DNA of 64,000 bases. Source: Vibrio proteolyticus NBRC 13287 (GTDB lineage Bacteria > Pseudomonadota > Gammaproteobacteria > Enterobacterales > Vibrionaceae). This document shows positions 26,553-34,849 of this stretch, one piece after another (position 1 is the stretch's first letter; each line of letters opens with the position of its first letter). Made by a program: the position numbers and the translations under genes. The notes below the pieces were generated by a model that did no database searches, was not told where the DNA came from, and saw nothing but the letters and a program-made list of their open reading frames with translations. The DNA lies in assembly GCF_000467125.1 (NCBI RefSeq), contig NZ_BATJ01000011.1, forward strand, positions 124,001 to 188,000. The letters run 5' to 3'.

Positions 26553-27092
26553 TTAAGAGTTTGTCAGTGGAATGCGATACAGATACTCAGTATCGTGTTT
26601 GCCTGCAAAGTGTTCGTCTTCATCAAGGAAAGTCGTGACTTTACCTTGATCGCCATTGGCCCGATCCAGTTTCTTAAACAGACCCCAGGAGCTTTGGTTG
26701 TCTTCAGTGATGGTGGTTTCTATCACCTCAACCTGCTCGACTGATTCGCGTTCCAGCAGTTGATTTAGCATTCTTAAGGCCAGGCCCTGTCCGCGATAAC
26801 GCGGCGAAACAGCGACCTGCCAGATAAATAATTCTTTGTCGTTTCCTGGCTTGAGATAGCCGGAAACAAATCCGCCAATATCGCCACCTTTCTCGGCCAC
26901 CACACAGGTGCGTCTGAAATGCGATGCCTGGAGGAAGTTGCAATATGCTGAGTTGACATCCAGCGGTGGGCAGGACGCAATCAACTGGTGAACTCTCTCT
27001 CCATCATGCTTGTCTGGCATGCGAAACAGCCAGGTGGGTTCTTCCTTGGTTTTAATTTCTGGGTACATTACCCAGGGTGCTGACGTGATCAT
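26553..27092 (-). CDS. ectA: Diaminobutyrate acetyltransferase EctA
   Basis: GNAT acetyltransferase of about 179 residues that makes N-gamma-acetyl-diaminobutyrate, the EctC substrate. The acetyl-CoA loop is VSPRYRGQGLALRMLNQLL. The block CPPLDVNSAYCNFLQASHF near the N-terminus is specific to EctA. I place the start at MITSAPWVMYPE because EctA proteins commonly open with a PW-containing stretch; an ATG four codons upstream (27104) is the alternative. Neither has a strong ribosome binding site. First gene of the osmoprotectant operon. Confidence 0.93.
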   Translation of the reverse strand: MITSAPWVMYPEIKTKEEPTWLFRMPDKHDGERVHQLIASCPPLDVNSAYCNFLQASHFRRTCVVAEKGGDIGGFVSGYLKPGNDKELFIWQVAVSPRYRGQGLALRMLNQLLERESVEQVEVIETTITEDNQSSWGLFKKLDRANGDQGKVTTFLDEDEHFAGKHDTEYLYRIPLTNS

Positions 27093-27251
27093 TGTGTACC
27101 ACATATTGTTTAAAATTCATTAGAGTTCGAATTAAATTTGCATTTAAAGGATACATAACTGATTGAGTTGATCAAGTTGTCAAAGTGACTTTAAGCGGTA
27201 ATTTTGTATTAACTATTTGTTTTTAATGAATATTAAAATTTTATTTAATTT

Positions 27252-27278
27252 GTCATGTAATTATTAGTCATGTAATTA
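27252..27278. repeat. Tandem 12-bp repeat upstream of ectA
   Basis: GTCATGTAATTA occurs twice (27252-27263 and 27267-27278), spaced 15 bp start to start. An inverted ATGACAT follows at 27281-27287. It lies in the 270-bp AT-rich gap between the SgrR-like stop and ectA, about 160 bp upstream of the ectA start. It could be a regulator binding array. Confidence 0.4.
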
Positions 27279-27375
27279 AAATGACATGTTTTCACAAATT
27301 TGGTGCAAGAGAGAGGATTTGAGTGGAGAAATGTGTGACGAGGAAGGCGCCGTACTTTCCTCGTTATGGAGGAGT

Positions 27376-29034
27376 TTAGCGGTTATGAGCGATCCACAAT
27401 TTGAAGAACTCGCTGTAGCCGGTTTTCCGGATATCGATACCCTGAACCTCCACAGTGCGGTAGACTTCTTCGCGGCCGTTGAACAGCGGCAAAAAACGAT
27501 AGCTCTGGTAAAGATCTTGCTCAATTGTTTCCAGCGCTGCTTGTGGATAAGAACTGGCCAGCGCCTGCTGTACCCGACGTTCGTGATCCCGGCGTTCCTC
27601 GTCGCTGTATGCGAAACGCAGCCCGGAAGAAATCAGCAGCCACTCATACAAACCAAACTCATAAGGTTGTTCAATGATCTCTTCAATGAACAGCATATCT
27701 GCCTGTTCTCTGACGGTGCTGGGGTCGCTGATGTTGTTCAGATCGAGTATCTCCAGCGTCAGACCGGTCAGACGAATGGTGTGATGCAGCCACTGAGCGA
27801 TCTCCTTGAGGATGGGCAGCGTCAGCGGAGGCTGAGTTAAGACCAGTCTGCCACTCAGTTGAGGGATATCGCTGGGGGTATCTGGTGTGATTGCCGGAGA
27901 AAAATTCAGCCCGATAACGGCATTATCCGGATCGTGATGACGGCGTTGCTGATCGATAAAGGCCATCAATTGAGACAAAGTTGTTGGAGAGATATCAGCT
28001 CCGGCTCGGTAGTTGGCCGTCAGATAACTTAATGCATTGATGACAAATGATTCTTTCTCGCCCTCATGATCATTGAAGCTCAGGTATTGCTCAGCAAGAT
28101 CGCCGTTACTGGAAAGCGTGATGCTTTCCAGCAGCGCCCGGCGACAGAAAAACTGATGGTGACGTTTCAGTGTCAGCTGCTCGTTATCCCAGCTGGCAAT
28201 CGCAAAAGGCCCGCTGCCGACAAAAGCCGCGTGGTTCGCGGAGAAGTGGACGCTGCGTTTGCGATAGATGGAGGCATTGCTGGAGCACAGAGCATACAAA
28301 AACAAGGGATTGGGGTACGCCAGCGTCAGGGAGACCTGGCGTAAACCACTCACTTTGGCCTCTTTGACCTGTTCAAACAAGTGCTGAACCGGTCCGTCGA
28401 CCTGACACAAACGTTGAATGCAATACACCACATCGTCAGCGGTGAGGTTTTGTCCGTCGTGGCAAATGACGTCGGGGCGAATCCACAGTGTGATGGTGTT
28501 CCCGGTCATCTCCCAGGTATGTGCAATGCAGGAATAAATTTCGCCGTCGTCACCCTGCCGCAATAGGGTTGCATAGATACTTTTAATGACCTGCATTTCC
28601 GCCAGCCTGTAGGTACTGACGGGGTCGAGCACATCAACCCAGGGGTATTGTGCGATCAGCAGATGATCGTCGGACTGGTTTTTGTTGCTCTGGCATTCGG
28701 TGGCGATCGACAGCGCCGTTACCGCCATGCTGCCATAGCTTTCCAGCAGCCGAGTGATCAGCGTGAAACGACCACTTTGCAGTTCGGATGTGATCAGCTC
28801 AATCAGTGCTTCGTTGACGTCACGAACAACGGTGAGTTTGCTGGTTTTTCCCCGGCCGACAGAAGGGCTCCAGTTGACCCAACCTAACTCAGAGAGCGAT
28901 TTCATGATGTTGGAGATGTTACGGCGGGACGTTGAGAGCGTGGCCTCAAGATCTTCAATAACTAAATCATACGCTTTGCCCGGCTCATACCGGGCCAGGA
29001 GTTGTTGAAGTCTTCTGACGTTTGCTTCGCTCAC
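27376..29034 (-). CDS. SgrR-like transcriptional regulator
   Basis: 552-residue regulator with an N-terminal winged helix (residues 1-115; TLSTSRRNISNIMKSLSELGWVNW holds the recognition helix) joined to a periplasmic-binding-protein-like sensor of the SBP_bac_5 type (from about residue 160, QYPWVDVLDPVSTYRLAEMQVIKSIYATLL). This is the SgrR architecture; E. coli SgrR senses sugar-phosphate stress. The start is GTG with GGAA upstream. It lies downstream of the MFS gene on the same strand and upstream of ectA. No SgrS-like RNA was recognised here. Confidence 0.85.
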   Translation of the reverse strand: MSEANVRRLQQLLARYEPGKAYDLVIEDLEATLSTSRRNISNIMKSLSELGWVNWSPSVGRGKTSKLTVVRDVNEALIELITSELQSGRFTLITRLLESYGSMAVTALSIATECQSNKNQSDDHLLIAQYPWVDVLDPVSTYRLAEMQVIKSIYATLLRQGDDGEIYSCIAHTWEMTGNTITLWIRPDVICHDGQNLTADDVVYCIQRLCQVDGPVQHLFEQVKEAKVSGLRQVSLTLAYPNPLFLYALCSSNASIYRKRSVHFSANHAAFVGSGPFAIASWDNEQLTLKRHHQFFCRRALLESITLSSNGDLAEQYLSFNDHEGEKESFVINALSYLTANYRAGADISPTTLSQLMAFIDQQRRHHDPDNAVIGLNFSPAITPDTPSDIPQLSGRLVLTQPPLTLPILKEIAQWLHHTIRLTGLTLEILDLNNISDPSTVREQADMLFIEEIIEQPYEFGLYEWLLISSGLRFAYSDEERRDHERRVQQALASSYPQAALETIEQDLYQSYRFLPLFNGREEVYRTVEVQGIDIRKTGYSEFFKLWIAHNR

Positions 29035-29070
29035 CGTAATTCCAGAAAAGATTGTGTTATCAGGATCATA

Positions 29071-29102
29071 GACGAAGACATGGCGTCATGCGCATCTTCG
29101 TC
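29071..29102. repeat. Inverted repeat upstream of the SgrR-like gene
   Basis: GACGAAGA and TCTTCGTC are separated by 16 bases that themselves contain ATG/CAT complementarity. It is 37 bp upstream of the GTG start. It could be a regulator operator or the 3' hairpin of the upstream MFS transcript; no T-tract is present. Confidence 0.4.
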
Positions 29103-29288
29103 ATAAAGGGTTCATCCATAAACCTTATCTGTACGGATCCTTGGGACAGATTCACCAATATGATGCATGATTTATAAAACTAAAAACAGGAATATTTACA
29201 ACTTTGGACTGCATTATTTTTCGCAAATTATGCGGCTGTATTCAATTTAGTGAGATTTTGCCAGGCCGAAGCCTGGCGAAGTCGTGGC

Positions 29289-30485
29289 TCAGGCAGGGAT
29301 CAGATGGGGCTGTTTTTCCAGCCGATGCCCGATGAGCAGCATGTAAAGGCTGGCCGTGAGTACGATAGCACCAATGATCACAAAGCCAAGATCGGTGGCA
29401 CCTACATCGGCAAGGAAAGCAATCAAAATGTAGCTCAGACTTTGCACCGAAGTGGCAAACATCGCCAGGCCACCATCAACCCGGCCGCGCTGCTGGATAG
29501 AGATGGTGTGGTGCATCCAGTTGGTCCGTGCGATCCGGTTGAGGGCGTTAAAGAAGCCAAACCCGAGCGTCAGCATGATGATGTAGACAGGCTGCATGAA
29601 ACCGCTCATCGCTAGCAGTAACACCCCCAAAATAACCATAGAATATTGCATAATTTTCTGATGTGGAAACAGCGTCAGGATACGGGAGACCAGCAGACCG
29701 GTCATGAGTGAGCCAAGACCAAACGCAATGTTATACCCGGCCACCCAACTGCCGGAGACATTCTGTTCTGCAAACCAGATTGGCACCAGCTTACCAAGGT
29801 AAGTCAGAACCGGATACGAGAGGCACGAAACCAGCAAAAAAGCGTAGAACGTCGGCTGGCGGCGGAAAATCATTTTGCTTTCGGCCAGTTGGGCCATGAA
29901 CGGTGTTTTGGTCGACTCTCGCAGTTGACGGTGATAGGGCGTGAGCACGTAACTGATGGCGGAAATGGTGGAAGCCACGGCGGCAAACAGAGCAAATTCC
30001 ACCACGCCCCACATTTCCAGTAGAATGACCCCAATCGCGCCCGCGCCCAACGTGGTGCCCTGCAAGACAATTTCCTGATAGCCGGAAATGCGCGCGTACT
30101 CGTGTTTGGCGTAGTTTTCTTGAGTGAAGGCATTGTTGACATTCCAGGCCATATTACTGCTGACCCAAAACAATAACTGTGCGGCCGCCAGTAGCCAGAT
30201 ACTGCCTGCGTCAAACCAGTAGGCCACGAGTACGGTAAATGCGGTGGAAGACTGAATAATCTGAACCATAATCAGCAGGTTTTTACGTGAATGGCGGTCA
30301 GTCAGAGTGGAGAAAAAAGGCGTAAGGACAAACGAGACCGCAGTACAGGCGAGAGCCGTGAGGGCAACAAACGCCCCCATATTGGGTTGTTTGAGCATGA
30401 TCCAGGGGAGGGCCATCATGAATAAGCCAGAACTGATGCCGTCGAAGAACCGCCCACAAAGATAGGGAAGGGTTTTGTTTTTCAT
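29289..30485 (-). CDS. MFS transporter
   Basis: 398-residue twelve-helix major facilitator. The loop 2-3 motif is STLTDRHSRKNLLIMVQ near residue 60. It begins GRFFDGISSGLFMMALPWIML and is similar to EntS-type and macrolide-type exporters. Start ATG has GGAG ten bases upstream. Its promoter is of the MerR-activated type (see 30521-30551), so it is probably an inducible efflux pump. The substrate is not evident. It is followed by the SgrR-like regulator on the same strand. Confidence 0.83.
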   Translation of the reverse strand: MKNKTLPYLCGRFFDGISSGLFMMALPWIMLKQPNMGAFVALTALACTAVSFVLTPFFSTLTDRHSRKNLLIMVQIIQSSTAFTVLVAYWFDAGSIWLLAAAQLLFWVSSNMAWNVNNAFTQENYAKHEYARISGYQEIVLQGTTLGAGAIGVILLEMWGVVEFALFAAVASTISAISYVLTPYHRQLRESTKTPFMAQLAESKMIFRRQPTFYAFLLVSCLSYPVLTYLGKLVPIWFAEQNVSGSWVAGYNIAFGLGSLMTGLLVSRILTLFPHQKIMQYSMVILGVLLLAMSGFMQPVYIIMLTLGFGFFNALNRIARTNWMHHTISIQQRGRVDGGLAMFATSVQSLSYILIAFLADVGATDLGFVIIGAIVLTASLYMLLIGHRLEKQPHLIPA

Positions 30486-30520
30486 TGTTATTCTCCATGG
30501 AGTATTTGAGGTCGGCTGAT

Positions 30521-30551
30521 ACTCTAATACTTAAAGTTAACTTTAGGTAAA
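30521..30551 (-). promoter_or_regulatory. MerR-type promoter with 19-bp spacer and central dyad
   Basis: Leftward the region reads -35 TTTACC, a 19-bp spacer and -10 TAGAGT. The spacer contains the perfect 14-bp palindrome TAAAGTTAACTTTA (30532-30545). This is the layout of promoters activated by SoxR/MerR-family proteins, and the dyad is close to the SoxR box CAAGTTAACTTG. The transcription start would fall about 30 bases before the MFS ATG. No MerR gene is in the window. Confidence 0.7.
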
Positions 30552-30642
30552 GCCTTTTTTCTCCTTGAAGACACGCTGTGTGATGTCGAGGTGCTCTGAC
30601 GGCGCGTTGTCAGAGCTCTTCCCTATGGAATGGATTGGATGT

Positions 30643-32061
30643 TTAAGCCTGGCTGAATCTTATCCGAAAGGTATTTTTGTCTTGCGTGCGCGGCAGCAGG
30701 GTAATGCTGGCGTTGTGCAATTGCGCGATATCTCGTGTAATCGACATGCCGAGACCGGCACCATCGCCCTTTTCCGTATTGGCGCGATAGAAGTTGTCAA
30801 ACAGCTTGTCTCTGGTTTCATCGCTTAGATTGGCCCCGTTGTCCGACACCGTCACATCAATACCGTCGGCGTGTTGTTTAATCACGACATCAATCACACT
30901 GTGATCACCGGAATAGCGGATGGCGTTGTCGACCAGATTGCGGAACAAAATGCCCAGCAGCACTTCGTCCCCGTCGATGGTGACGTTGTCGCCCTCCAGA
31001 CTGAGGGTTTGGTGATGACGCAATGCCAGAGGAGCTAAATCGGCGATCACGCTTTGCAGCAGCGTTTTCAGCTCACAGGGCTGTTTGTGTACATTGGTGA
31101 TGCTTTCCACTTTCGCCAGCGTCAGCAACTGATGCAGCATCCGGTCAGTACGATCAATCCCTTTGAGAATGTTATCCAAATCCTGCTCTAACTGATGGCG
31201 AGTTTCACTGTTGATGGCATTTTCTGCGTTCAACCTCAGAATGGTTAACGGGGTTTTGAGTTCATGGGCGGCCATGCGGGTAAAGCGTTTCTCCCGTTGC
31301 CACGCCTGTTCCAATTGTTCCAACAACTCGTTTAAGGTATCCACCAGTGGTGACAACTCCAGAGTCTGGTTTGCCACGTAGATTCGGTCAAGTTTGTGGG
31401 CACTGCGTTGGGCGATGGCTGACCGCAGCTCTGAAATCGGTCGAAAGTTTTTGTCGATCAAAAATATCAGCAGCGCCATCAGGGCCGGGATCAGAATCAA
31501 CTGAGGCAGAGCGGTGGACAAAGCGATTTCATCAATCATCTCCTGACGAATGCTGTGTTTCTCCGCAACAACCACATACTCATCCGCGGTTGCGTGCAAC
31601 TGAAAGAAGCGCCACTGCTCACCTTCGATATCCCGGTTGCCAAAGCCGGCAAACGTCGGTGCTGGGCTAAGTGGGCCGACTTGCTTGTTAGAGCTCCACA
31701 GCAACCGATCGTGCTGGTAAAACTGAAACAGAATATTTTGCTCGTAGGGGTGACCGTAAGTCGTGTCTTTGTCATCGTCGGCGGCGGACAAACGCCGGAT
31801 ACTGTTCATCCATTGATCAAACTGATGCTGGTGGGCCTCATCAGCCAAAGTCGTGGCGGAGACCGAGGTGGTGAGTAACAGCAGTTTGGCCGTTTGACCC
31901 AGACGCGCATCGTACACTTCTTTGATTTCATGCCGGGCTGCCTGAAAGCTGTAATACAGCGACAACACCACCAACGCTAGCGCCAGCAGGATCACGGATC
32001 CGGTCAGGCGACGTTTGATTGAAAAAACAGCTTTATTTTTCAATGATGTACCCCACACCAC
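30643..32061 (-). CDS. Two-component sensor histidine kinase (QseC/PmrB-like)
   Basis: About 466-472 residues. A first membrane helix (residues 20-40) and a second near residue 180 (LPQLILIPALMALLIFLI) flank a periplasmic sensor of about 140 residues. Then come a HAMP-like linker, the phosphoacceptor RMAAHELKTPLTIL, the N-box FRNLVDNAIRYS and the G-box GAGLGMSITRDIAQLH. The given start is GTG at 32061; a TTG at 32043 is an alternative. Either overlaps the response regulator's end, so the two are coupled. It is the last gene of a seven-gene operon. Confidence 0.9.
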   Translation of the reverse strand: MVWGTSLKNKAVFSIKRRLTGSVILLALALVVLSLYYSFQAARHEIKEVYDARLGQTAKLLLLTTSVSATTLADEAHQHQFDQWMNSIRRLSAADDDKDTTYGHPYEQNILFQFYQHDRLLWSSNKQVGPLSPAPTFAGFGNRDIEGEQWRFFQLHATADEYVVVAEKHSIRQEMIDEIALSTALPQLILIPALMALLIFLIDKNFRPISELRSAIAQRSAHKLDRIYVANQTLELSPLVDTLNELLEQLEQAWQREKRFTRMAAHELKTPLTILRLNAENAINSETRHQLEQDLDNILKGIDRTDRMLHQLLTLAKVESITNVHKQPCELKTLLQSVIADLAPLALRHHQTLSLEGDNVTIDGDEVLLGILFRNLVDNAIRYSGDHSVIDVVIKQHADGIDVTVSDNGANLSDETRDKLFDNFYRANTEKGDGAGLGMSITRDIAQLHNASITLLPRTQDKNTFRIRFSQA

Positions 32062-32689
32062 GGATGTTTTTGATCATTTTGTCCGGCACCTTTTTACGTA
32101 CGTTGTGAATGTGAACTTCGATGGCGTTATCACTGCTGCCTTCATCCCAACCGTGCAGAGATTGTTGCAGTTGCTCTTTGCTCATCACCCGACCTGCGTT
32201 GGTCATCAGGCTGGCGAGGATCTTGTATTCGTTGCGTGTCAGTTTTAGGGGAGAGTCTGCGCTTTTGATGGTTTGCTCTGATAGCGACAATGTCAGCGGA
32301 CCGACCTGAATCACCTCGTTGGCACTGCCTGACTGGCGACGGATCAAGACGCGCAATCGGGCGAGCAACTCCTCCAGAGCGAAGGGTTTGCCGATGTATT
32401 CATCTGCGCCACCGTCGAGCCCTTTGACCCGATCATTGATGTCGTCTCTGGCAGTGAGGATCATCACGGGAAGATCGTATCCTGCAGTACGTATCTGGCG
32501 CAGTACCTCCAGACCGTCGATATCCGGTAGGGTCAGATCAAGGATCACTGCGGTAAATTGCTCCATTTTCAGCGTCACAGTGACGCCGCTGCCTTGCTGA
32601 ACCCAGTCCACCGTGTACCCATGGCGGCTGAGCGACGTCACCATGGATTGCCCCAGCAGGGCATCATCTTCAACCAGTAACAAACGCAT
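32033..32689 (-). CDS. OmpR-family response regulator (QseB/PmrA-like)
   Basis: 218 residues: receiver domain with acidic pocket VEDD (residues 6-9), phosphoacceptor Asp in AVILDLTLPDIDG (about residue 51) and Lys in YIGKPF, then a winged helix with LTRNEYKILASLM and VHIHNVRKKV. It resembles QseB and PmrA, whose boxes are CTTAA direct repeats; such a repeat stands before the first gene of this operon at 36995-37011. Gene starts two bases after the TPR gene stop. Confidence 0.92.
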   Translation of the reverse strand: MRLLLVEDDALLGQSMVTSLSRHGYTVDWVQQGSGVTVTLKMEQFTAVILDLTLPDIDGLEVLRQIRTAGYDLPVMILTARDDINDRVKGLDGGADEYIGKPFALEELLARLRVLIRRQSGSANEVIQVGPLTLSLSEQTIKSADSPLKLTRNEYKILASLMTNAGRVMSKEQLQQSLHGWDEGSSDNAIEVHIHNVRKKVPDKMIKNIRGVGYIIEK

Positions 32690-32691
32690 GT

Positions 32692-33324
32692 TTATTTGAG
32701 ACTCTCCAGTCGTGCGGTAATCTCTTGCTGACGCCCCTGATCGGCTAACGGACGATCCGGACGCGGGGCAGCGCGCTGCGCTTTGGTCAGGTATTTGATT
32801 GCTTCCTGTTTGCGCCCGTCTTCAGCCAGAAAATCACCATAGAAATAGTTCGGATCGATACCATCGGGGTTAATTTCGAGTGCTTTTTTCAGCATGGCCT
32901 CGGCTTTGTCGTCATCGCCAAACCCGATTGGCCAGCCGGGTACTTTGTAGTATAGCGAACCTAAGCTGGTGTAGGCAGACCCATCGAGTGTTTTGGGCGC
33001 TGTATCAATGACTTGTTCGAGTAAGCGTTTTGATTCTTTCGCCAAAGATAACGCCCCTAATCCACCTTTAGCACCGGCCAGCGACGCTTTGTTAATGGCC
33101 ATCCATACAGTGAGGTCAGGGTTGTTAGGCTTGAGGTTGAGTGCCTGAGAAGTGTGCATTATGGCGATCTCAAAACAGGTCTGCTGTTTGTCGCTGTCTT
33201 GCACTTCATATTGGCAATGTGCCCATTCCTGTTGAATGTTGTTCAGAGCGTTGTCGGACGCAAAGGCGTTGTTGCTCAGGGCGGGGACACTCAGTACGCC
33301 GCTGATCATTAACCATGTTTTCAT
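32692..33324 (-). CDS. Periplasmic TPR-repeat protein
   Basis: 210 residues with a signal peptide (MKTWLMISGVLSVPALSNNAFA, cleavage after AFA). The mature part holds TPR-like helix pairs: AIMHTSQALNLKPNNPDLTVWMA, AEAMLKKALEINPDG and AIKYLTKAQRAAPRPDR. CQYEV and TCFEI contain a cysteine pair near the start. It sits between the SDR and the response regulator with short gaps. In the operon it could be a periplasmic scaffold or feed the kinase sensor. No named family beyond TPR. Confidence 0.78.
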   Translation of the reverse strand: MKTWLMISGVLSVPALSNNAFASDNALNNIQQEWAHCQYEVQDSDKQQTCFEIAIMHTSQALNLKPNNPDLTVWMAINKASLAGAKGGLGALSLAKESKRLLEQVIDTAPKTLDGSAYTSLGSLYYKVPGWPIGFGDDDKAEAMLKKALEINPDGIDPNYFYGDFLAEDGRKQEAIKYLTKAQRAAPRPDRPLADQGRQQEITARLESLK

Positions 33325-33333
33325 GTTGTTCCC

Positions 33334-34143
33334 TCACTGTTTGCTGATTTGATTGATGTAATGGTGAATGGTGGATTGTTGCTTGCGAATCGCGTTGGTC
33401 ACGATGCCGGGCAACACTTGATTGATGCGGGCAAACAATTTTTCCGGCCAGCCGATCCACTTGGCCGTATGCTCTTTTTCAAGCATGGCGATGACATGTG
33501 AAGCTACCACCTCCGGTGCGTCACTGTGGTTACCCAACTGCTGATTCATCTGATGGACCACGGCACTGTTCAATTCGGTGTTGGTTGCCCGGGGAGCCAG
33601 ATAGAGAACCCGGACGCCAGCTCCGTCCAGCTCTCTGTCCATGGCTTCGCTGAAGCGATGCACCCCGGCTTTGGCTGCACAGTAGCTGGCGTAACCTGGA
33701 TAGCCAATCGATCCGAACGTCGAACCGATGTTTAGAATAATGCCGGGGCGGCTCAGCCAAGCCAAAGCGCTCTGCGTTATCCATATCGGGGTAAGCAGAT
33801 TGAGGCGGATTTCCTGCTCGATGGAGTCGCTGCTGCGCTGAGCCAGAAAGCGAAACTGATTGCTGCCGGCATTGTTGATCACGGCGCTGATACGTTGGTT
33901 GTCCCGAAGATCTTGTTGCGCTCTTTGACGCAGCGTCTCCAAGCCTTCTGCACTCGCCAGATCAGCGCTGAGGCAGTCGTGTCGCTCTGGATGAGGCAAT
34001 TCTGCCTGCAACTGAGCCAGTTTTTCCGCGTTGCGGGCGACCAGCAGCAAATGAGCGCCTTTGGTGGCCAGCTTATGCGCGATCGCACGACCAATGCCGC
34101 CTGATGCCCCGGTGAGCAGGATGTGGCTGTTGTCTATCTGCAT
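33334..34143 (-). CDS. Short-chain dehydrogenase/reductase
   Basis: 269-residue classical SDR. The nucleotide loop is LLTGASGGIGRAIA, followed by ISAVINNAGS (NAG motif), the catalytic Ser in NIGSTFGS and YxxxK as YASYCAAKAGV near residue 150. ARNAEKL after the second strand suggests NADP(H). I set the start at the ATG with GAGGAG seven bases upstream; the frame extends 16 codons further, but that would overlap the previous gene. The C-terminus (EKLFARINQVLPGIVTNAIRKQ) is amphipathic and may touch the membrane. Probably reduces a keto or acyl group in the pathway encoded here. Confidence 0.9.
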   Translation of the reverse strand: MQIDNSHILLTGASGGIGRAIAHKLATKGAHLLLVARNAEKLAQLQAELPHPERHDCLSADLASAEGLETLRQRAQQDLRDNQRISAVINNAGSNQFRFLAQRSSDSIEQEIRLNLLTPIWITQSALAWLSRPGIILNIGSTFGSIGYPGYASYCAAKAGVHRFSEAMDRELDGAGVRVLYLAPRATNTELNSAVVHQMNQQLGNHSDAPEVVASHVIAMLEKEHTAKWIGWPEKLFARINQVLPGIVTNAIRKQQSTIHHYINQISKQ

Positions 34144-34153
34144 GTGCAACTCC

Positions 34154-34837
34154 TCATGCGACTTGCTGAACGGTCGTGGCTGACAAGTCACGCAGCATCT
34201 GGCCGTAGAGGTGAAAGACCATATTAGCGGAGTCGATGATGGCCTGTTGGTCCGCTGGATCCGTGACGTTATCCATGAGTGTTTCGAAAAAGCGGATGTG
34301 GCCTTGATCCAATTCGCTGTGTGACGTCAGGTAACTCATCGCCTCGTCGGGCAGATTGAGCGTGACTCTTACCAGCGAGGCCATCTGTCCGCCGACCCCA
34401 ACACTGGTGCCTTCCAATACCCATACCATGCCAAACAGTGCCATCGGGTTGTGGCGGTCAATCTGGTGGTAGAGGTATGCGACCATCAGCTCAATGGCGG
34501 TTCCCGCTTTGCCCTCGCTGCGATTCTGTCGCACGGCCTCGGCGTCCCCACCACAGGCTCGGATGTCATTCAGGATCCATTCGTGATGGCCTTTCTCTTC
34601 ATCGATGTACTCCGCTAATGCTTCTCGTACCCATTCGTGCTGAGCGTCCAGCTGGCCTCCGCATGCCATTAACAGAGGCACGGTATGTTTGACGTGATGG
34701 AACGCCTGAGTCAGAAACGCGATGTACATCTCACGGCTTATTTCTCCGCGGGCACACGCTTCAAATACGGGCGCCTGAAGCATGGTCTGTTGTGCCGGTT
34801 GGGTTTCCAGTTTTAAGGTCTGAAAGAATGAACTCAT
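34154..34837 (-). CDS. TenA/haem-oxygenase-like diiron (HDO-type) enzyme
   Basis: 227-residue helical protein of the TenA/iron-containing redox fold. Metal ligands typical of haem-oxygenase-like diiron oxidases are visible: Glu81-x2-His84, Glu142 (WVLEGTS) and His173-x3-Asp177-x2-His180 (HSELDQGH). TenA thiaminases lack this set and need a catalytic Cys pair, not seen here. Family members desaturate, cleave or N-oxygenate amino-acid or fatty-acid substrates. Between an acyl/AMP ligase and an SDR, oxidation of an activated acid is likely. Confidence 0.82.
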   Translation of the reverse strand: MSSFFQTLKLETQPAQQTMLQAPVFEACARGEISREMYIAFLTQAFHHVKHTVPLLMACGGQLDAQHEWVREALAEYIDEEKGHHEWILNDIRACGGDAEAVRQNRSEGKAGTAIELMVAYLYHQIDRHNPMALFGMVWVLEGTSVGVGGQMASLVRVTLNLPDEAMSYLTSHSELDQGHIRFFETLMDNVTDPADQQAIIDSANMVFHLYGQMLRDLSATTVQQVA

Positions 34838-34849
34838 TTTCTGCTCCTG

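Noticed and set aside
27286..27840. 184-aa + frame inside the SgrR-like gene
   Set aside because: It is antisense to a well-conserved regulator and has no family features.
34154..34837. TenA thiaminase or TenA family transcriptional regulator
   Set aside because: No catalytic cysteine pattern and no DNA-binding domain; diiron-type ligands are present and no thiamine genes are nearby.
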